Assembly (NCBI GenBank): GCA_029861795.1
Contig: JAOTYS010000150.1
Span: 1-9,783 of the forward strand
Direction of reading: 5' to 3'
DNA: 9,783 bases
Source of the DNA: Gammaproteobacteria bacterium
Lineage (GTDB): Bacteria > Pseudomonadota > Gammaproteobacteria > Arenicellales > JAOTYS01
Position 1 is the stretch's first letter. Every line of letters begins with the position of its first letter. The notes below the pieces were generated by a model. The model had not been told where the DNA came from. It saw nothing but the letters and a program-made list of their open reading frames with translations, and searched no databases. Of this stretch, positions 7,719-9,783 are shown in pieces. The translations under genes were made by a program, and so were the position numbers.

Positions 7719-7841
7719 ATGAAAGAATCTCCCGTCAATACACAGGTAGTATTAAGACCGCTTTACTTCGATCCAGGCATCCCATCTAGGTTTTGGGTGG
7801 AATATGGATCTCCACTGAGCCACACGCCCCGCGAAACGTAA
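7719..7841 (+). CDS. Possible 40-residue small ORF upstream of the DUF2142 gene
   Basis: The ATG at 7719 is preceded by GAGG (7709-7712) with a 6-nt spacer, the best Shine-Dalgarno match I saw in the window. The frame runs 40 codons to a TAA at 7839-7841. The product starts MKESPVNTQVVLRPLYFDPG and has no membrane segment or recognised domain. It ends 13 nt before the GTG of the membrane protein, in a different frame. It could be a leader peptide coupled to that gene, the real N-terminus separated by a frameshift, or chance. I do not recognise it. GATCCA (7770-7775) and TGGATC (7805-7810) form a perfect but distant inverted repeat inside it. Upstream bases 7583-7718 hold no gene I can support, but must carry the divergent promoters; I see no convincing -35/-10 pair. 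Confidence 0.3.
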   Translation: MKESPVNTQVVLRPLYFDPGIPSRFWVEYGSPLSHTPRET

Positions 7842-7854
7842 CGGTCGAACCAAG

Positions 7855-9672
7855 GTGCACAGTACCAGTAGATCCCTGCTTCTGGCAGCGATAATCTCCA
7901 CGGTTTTCTTTGCCTATTACGATCAAACTTCCAATCGGTTGCCAGTGGGTGCGGGACCGGACAACGTTGCGCATAATGACGTAACCAGATTTATAGCAAC
8001 TTACGGTCGTCTGCCAACCATACCCAGAGATCAAGATGCCCTGCATTTTACTGCATATGGAGGTACACGGGCGTTACGTCCGCCACTAACCTATATCGTC
8101 TCGGCAGCACTGTCTAAGATTTATCCCTTCACAACTTTGGCCCCCGAGATAGCCTACCGAAAAGGGTCGGCGCTGTTGGCGAGCCTTACGCTCGGGATAG
8201 TGTTTTGTATGTTGCTCGTCTATTTCGAGAGCTACACGCTTGCCTTACTCGGTGCGGTCTTGCTCGGTCTCCTGCCGCAATATGTGTTCATCGCCTCTTA
8301 CAATAACGATGACAGCGGCGCTATCTTCTCGGCGTCATTGATGTTGCTGTCGCTGGTGTTGTTACTGCGCCGTGGCGTGACCTTGAGGAACTTTATCCTA
8401 TTTGGGGTCGCTACCGGTCTGGTGATTCTTTCCAAGATCACTGCATGGTTGCTGGTGCCAATAGTTGCGCTTTTCCTGCTGTTGTTTATTCGTGGATCGA
8501 CCAAGAAACTGCTCGGCTTGGGTATCGCCGCCCTTACTGTCGCAGTGCTGTCGGGTGGGTGGTGGATTATCTTTAATGTCTATCACTATGGCAGTGACGA
8601 CCCTTTTCAACAGAAGATCACCAAGGAAGTGGCAAAGCGGCATACGAAATTCCCTGCTGATCGCGTATTTGGTTACAAAGCCGAAGGCATCGGGTACCGT
8701 GACCTGGTACTCGAGAACTATGATGGTTTCATCGAGAAAACCTATAAATCGACCATCGGCAATCTGGATTGGCTGCGATTGCGATTTGGAGACCTACAGT
8801 ACCAGTTTTATCTTGCGATTTTCGTCCTTAGTGTTGTCTATTTAGCGCTTCGGCTCATTCGGTTTGTATACATTAGCATATTCCAGGGGTTCGTCTGGGA
8901 TATGGAAAGCAAGAAAGTAATTTTTGAAGTTCTGCTTTTCTTATCGCTCCCGTTTCAGTTCTTTATGTTTGTGTGGGCCAATATAAATAACGACATCCAG
9001 GTTCAAGGGAAGTATCTATTGCCCGTGGCACCAGCAATGTTGTTGTTGGCGTTGGCAGGGTTGAAGTCATTTGGAGGGGTAGTGGCGGCGCTGATGGTAC
9101 GATTTGGTGTGTCAGATATCTCTATAGCTCCTGGATTCGCTAAAGGTGCGGGAGTCTTCGTAATTTTATTGTTTGCCGTTTGTCTTCATGTTTATTCGTG
9201 GCTCCATTATGTCATTCCGTTTTACGATCGCCCGGAGTATAAGCTCAGGATACGTCCTTTTAAGGTTGTAAAGTTGACTCCGTCCAGTGTGTTGGAAATT
9301 AACGATGTGTCAGGCTTCGACGTTGCCGATGGTGTATTGACGTTACGTACCGTTGAGGGTGATCCGTGGGTGATTTTCAACAAAGGGTTTTGTAAGTATC
9401 TAAACGATGACACACTTGTGCGCATTAAGATGGAATCGGACACGGATGCCGTAGTCAAGATCTATTGGGACGAAGGGCGTGGCTTCACTGAGGACAACCA
9501 AGCGACGGCGGGTTACCGGAAGGGTCATTCAGAAGTTTATTTCTCGGTGCATGCGAGCGGCTGCAAGATGTTGCGACTAGATCCCAGAAGGAGCAGCGGC
9601 ACCACCAGGATCTTCGAAATCGCCTTTGCCCGCTTTGCCGTTGAGCGTGTTGATGACTGGCGCAAACGCTGA
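7855..9672 (+). CDS. DUF2142/GT-C-like polytopic membrane protein with C-terminal beta-rich domain
   Basis: This 605-residue inner-membrane protein resembles DUF2142 and family-39-like GT-C glycosyltransferases, which use polyprenyl-phosphate sugars on the periplasmic side. It has about ten hydrophobic segments (roughly 8-22, 105-122, 126-147, 153-172, 178-212 as two, 217-240, 318-340, 357-375, 388-405, 432-450). The first periplasmic loop has GPDNVAHNDV (34-43), like the PDExxH region of the family but with Asn for Glu, then GRLP and RPPLTY (75-80). SYNNDD (148-153), GNLDWLRLRFGD (302-313) and VQGKYLLPVAP (383-393) are further family-like motifs. Residues 470-600 look soluble and beta-rich, with KMLRLDP and TTRIFEIAFARF, like accessory sugar-binding domains on such enzymes. 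The only start before the first membrane segment is the GTG at 7855, with no clear Shine-Dalgarno sequence; an in-frame stop lies at 7816. The sugar and acceptor are unknown. Confidence 0.78.
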   Translation: MHSTSRSLLLAAIISTVFFAYYDQTSNRLPVGAGPDNVAHNDVTRFIATYGRLPTIPRDQDALHFTAYGGTRALRPPLTYIVSAALSKIYPFTTLAPEIAYRKGSALLASLTLGIVFCMLLVYFESYTLALLGAVLLGLLPQYVFIASYNNDDSGAIFSASLMLLSLVLLLRRGVTLRNFILFGVATGLVILSKITAWLLVPIVALFLLLFIRGSTKKLLGLGIAALTVAVLSGGWWIIFNVYHYGSDDPFQQKITKEVAKRHTKFPADRVFGYKAEGIGYRDLVLENYDGFIEKTYKSTIGNLDWLRLRFGDLQYQFYLAIFVLSVVYLALRLIRFVYISIFQGFVWDMESKKVIFEVLLFLSLPFQFFMFVWANINNDIQVQGKYLLPVAPAMLLLALAGLKSFGGVVAALMVRFGVSDISIAPGFAKGAGVFVILLFAVCLHVYSWLHYVIPFYDRPEYKLRIRPFKVVKLTPSSVLEINDVSGFDVADGVLTLRTVEGDPWVIFNKGFCKYLNDDTLVRIKMESDTDAVVKIYWDEGRGFTEDNQATAGYRKGHSEVYFSVHASGCKMLRLDPRRSSGTTRIFEIAFARFAVERVDDWRKR

Positions 9673-9783
9673 CTAGGTGCTGGGCCGTCGGCCTTTTTTG
9701 GCGGCGATGCGCATCCGTAACGCATTGAGTTTGATGAATCCCTCGGCGTCCGTTTGATTGTACGCACCTGCGTCATCTTCGAA
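9673..9783 (-). CDS. argG: Argininosuccinate synthase, C-terminal end (partial)
   Basis: The last 36 codons of a gene that continues beyond the right edge of the window, ending at a TAG (9673-9675, minus strand). The visible residues include [20 protein letters not shown], a close match to the C-terminus of bacterial ArgG, which joins citrulline and aspartate with ATP in arginine synthesis. The active site lies outside the window. The stop codon directly abuts the stop of the convergent membrane-protein gene. The family call rests on this short but characteristic tail. Confidence 0.85.
   Translation of the reverse strand, partial: FEDDAGAYNQTDAEGFIKLNALRMRIAAKKGRRPST
9683..9699 (+). terminator. 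Possible intrinsic terminator inside the argG 3' end
   Basis: GGCC (9683-9686), a 3-nt loop and GGCC (9690-9693) are followed by six T (9694-9699). Read on the plus strand, this could end the transcript of the membrane protein 11 nt after its stop. The 4-bp stem is short, and on the other strand the bases encode KKGRRP of ArgG, so the T-run may simply reflect lysine codons. Confidence 0.35.

Noticed and set aside
7770..7810. Inverted repeat GATCCA...TGGATC as an operator or riboswitch
   Set aside because: The arms are only 6 bp and 29 nt apart, and the inner pairing is imperfect, so chance is a sufficient explanation.
9537..9776. 79-codon minus-strand frame over the membrane gene end and argG
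   Set aside because: The true minus-strand frame here is the ArgG tail, recognised by its [10 protein letters not shown] motif. This frame is offset from it.
1..9783. CRISPR, mobile element, phage, toxin-antitoxin or defence genes
   Set aside because: No regular repeats, transposase, integrase or defence-type domains were seen on either strand; the window is housekeeping and envelope genes.

Overview
This window looks like chromosomal DNA from a gammaproteobacterium. The protein sequences resemble gammaproteobacterial TrkA, TrkH, NtrX, LpxL/HtrB-type acyltransferases and ArgG, and base composition is moderate. It is densely coding. I see no rRNA, tRNA, CRISPR array, insertion sequence, integrase or attachment site. 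Most of it is ordinary housekeeping and envelope DNA. I did not find a convincing new multi-gene system, but several local oddities deserve checking.

Left block, plus strand (1-4209): the 3' part of an NtrX-type response regulator, whose first codon in the window appears to be the Walker A lysine, is followed 17 nt later by trkA. After a 114-nt gap with a hairpin comes trkH, then a small TPR protein. TrkA (cytosolic NAD-binding RCK regulator) and TrkH (membrane pore) make up the Trk potassium uptake system.

Middle block, minus strand (7582 down to 4217): transcription order is a family-2 glycosyltransferase (TIGR04283-like), a TIGR04282-like glycosyltransferase that probably starts at a TTG just after its neighbour's stop, and two tandem LpxL/HtrB-like acyltransferases separated by 6 nt. 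One acyltransferase keeps the HX4D catalytic motif; the second has Thr in place of the acidic residue. The set suggests lipid or glycan work at the inner membrane.

Right block: a 272-nt divergent intergenic region holds a possible 40-codon ORF with a good ribosome binding site. It is followed by a 605-aa DUF2142/GT-C-like membrane protein with a C-terminal beta-rich domain. That gene converges on the 3' end of argG (minus strand) with no base between the two stop codons.
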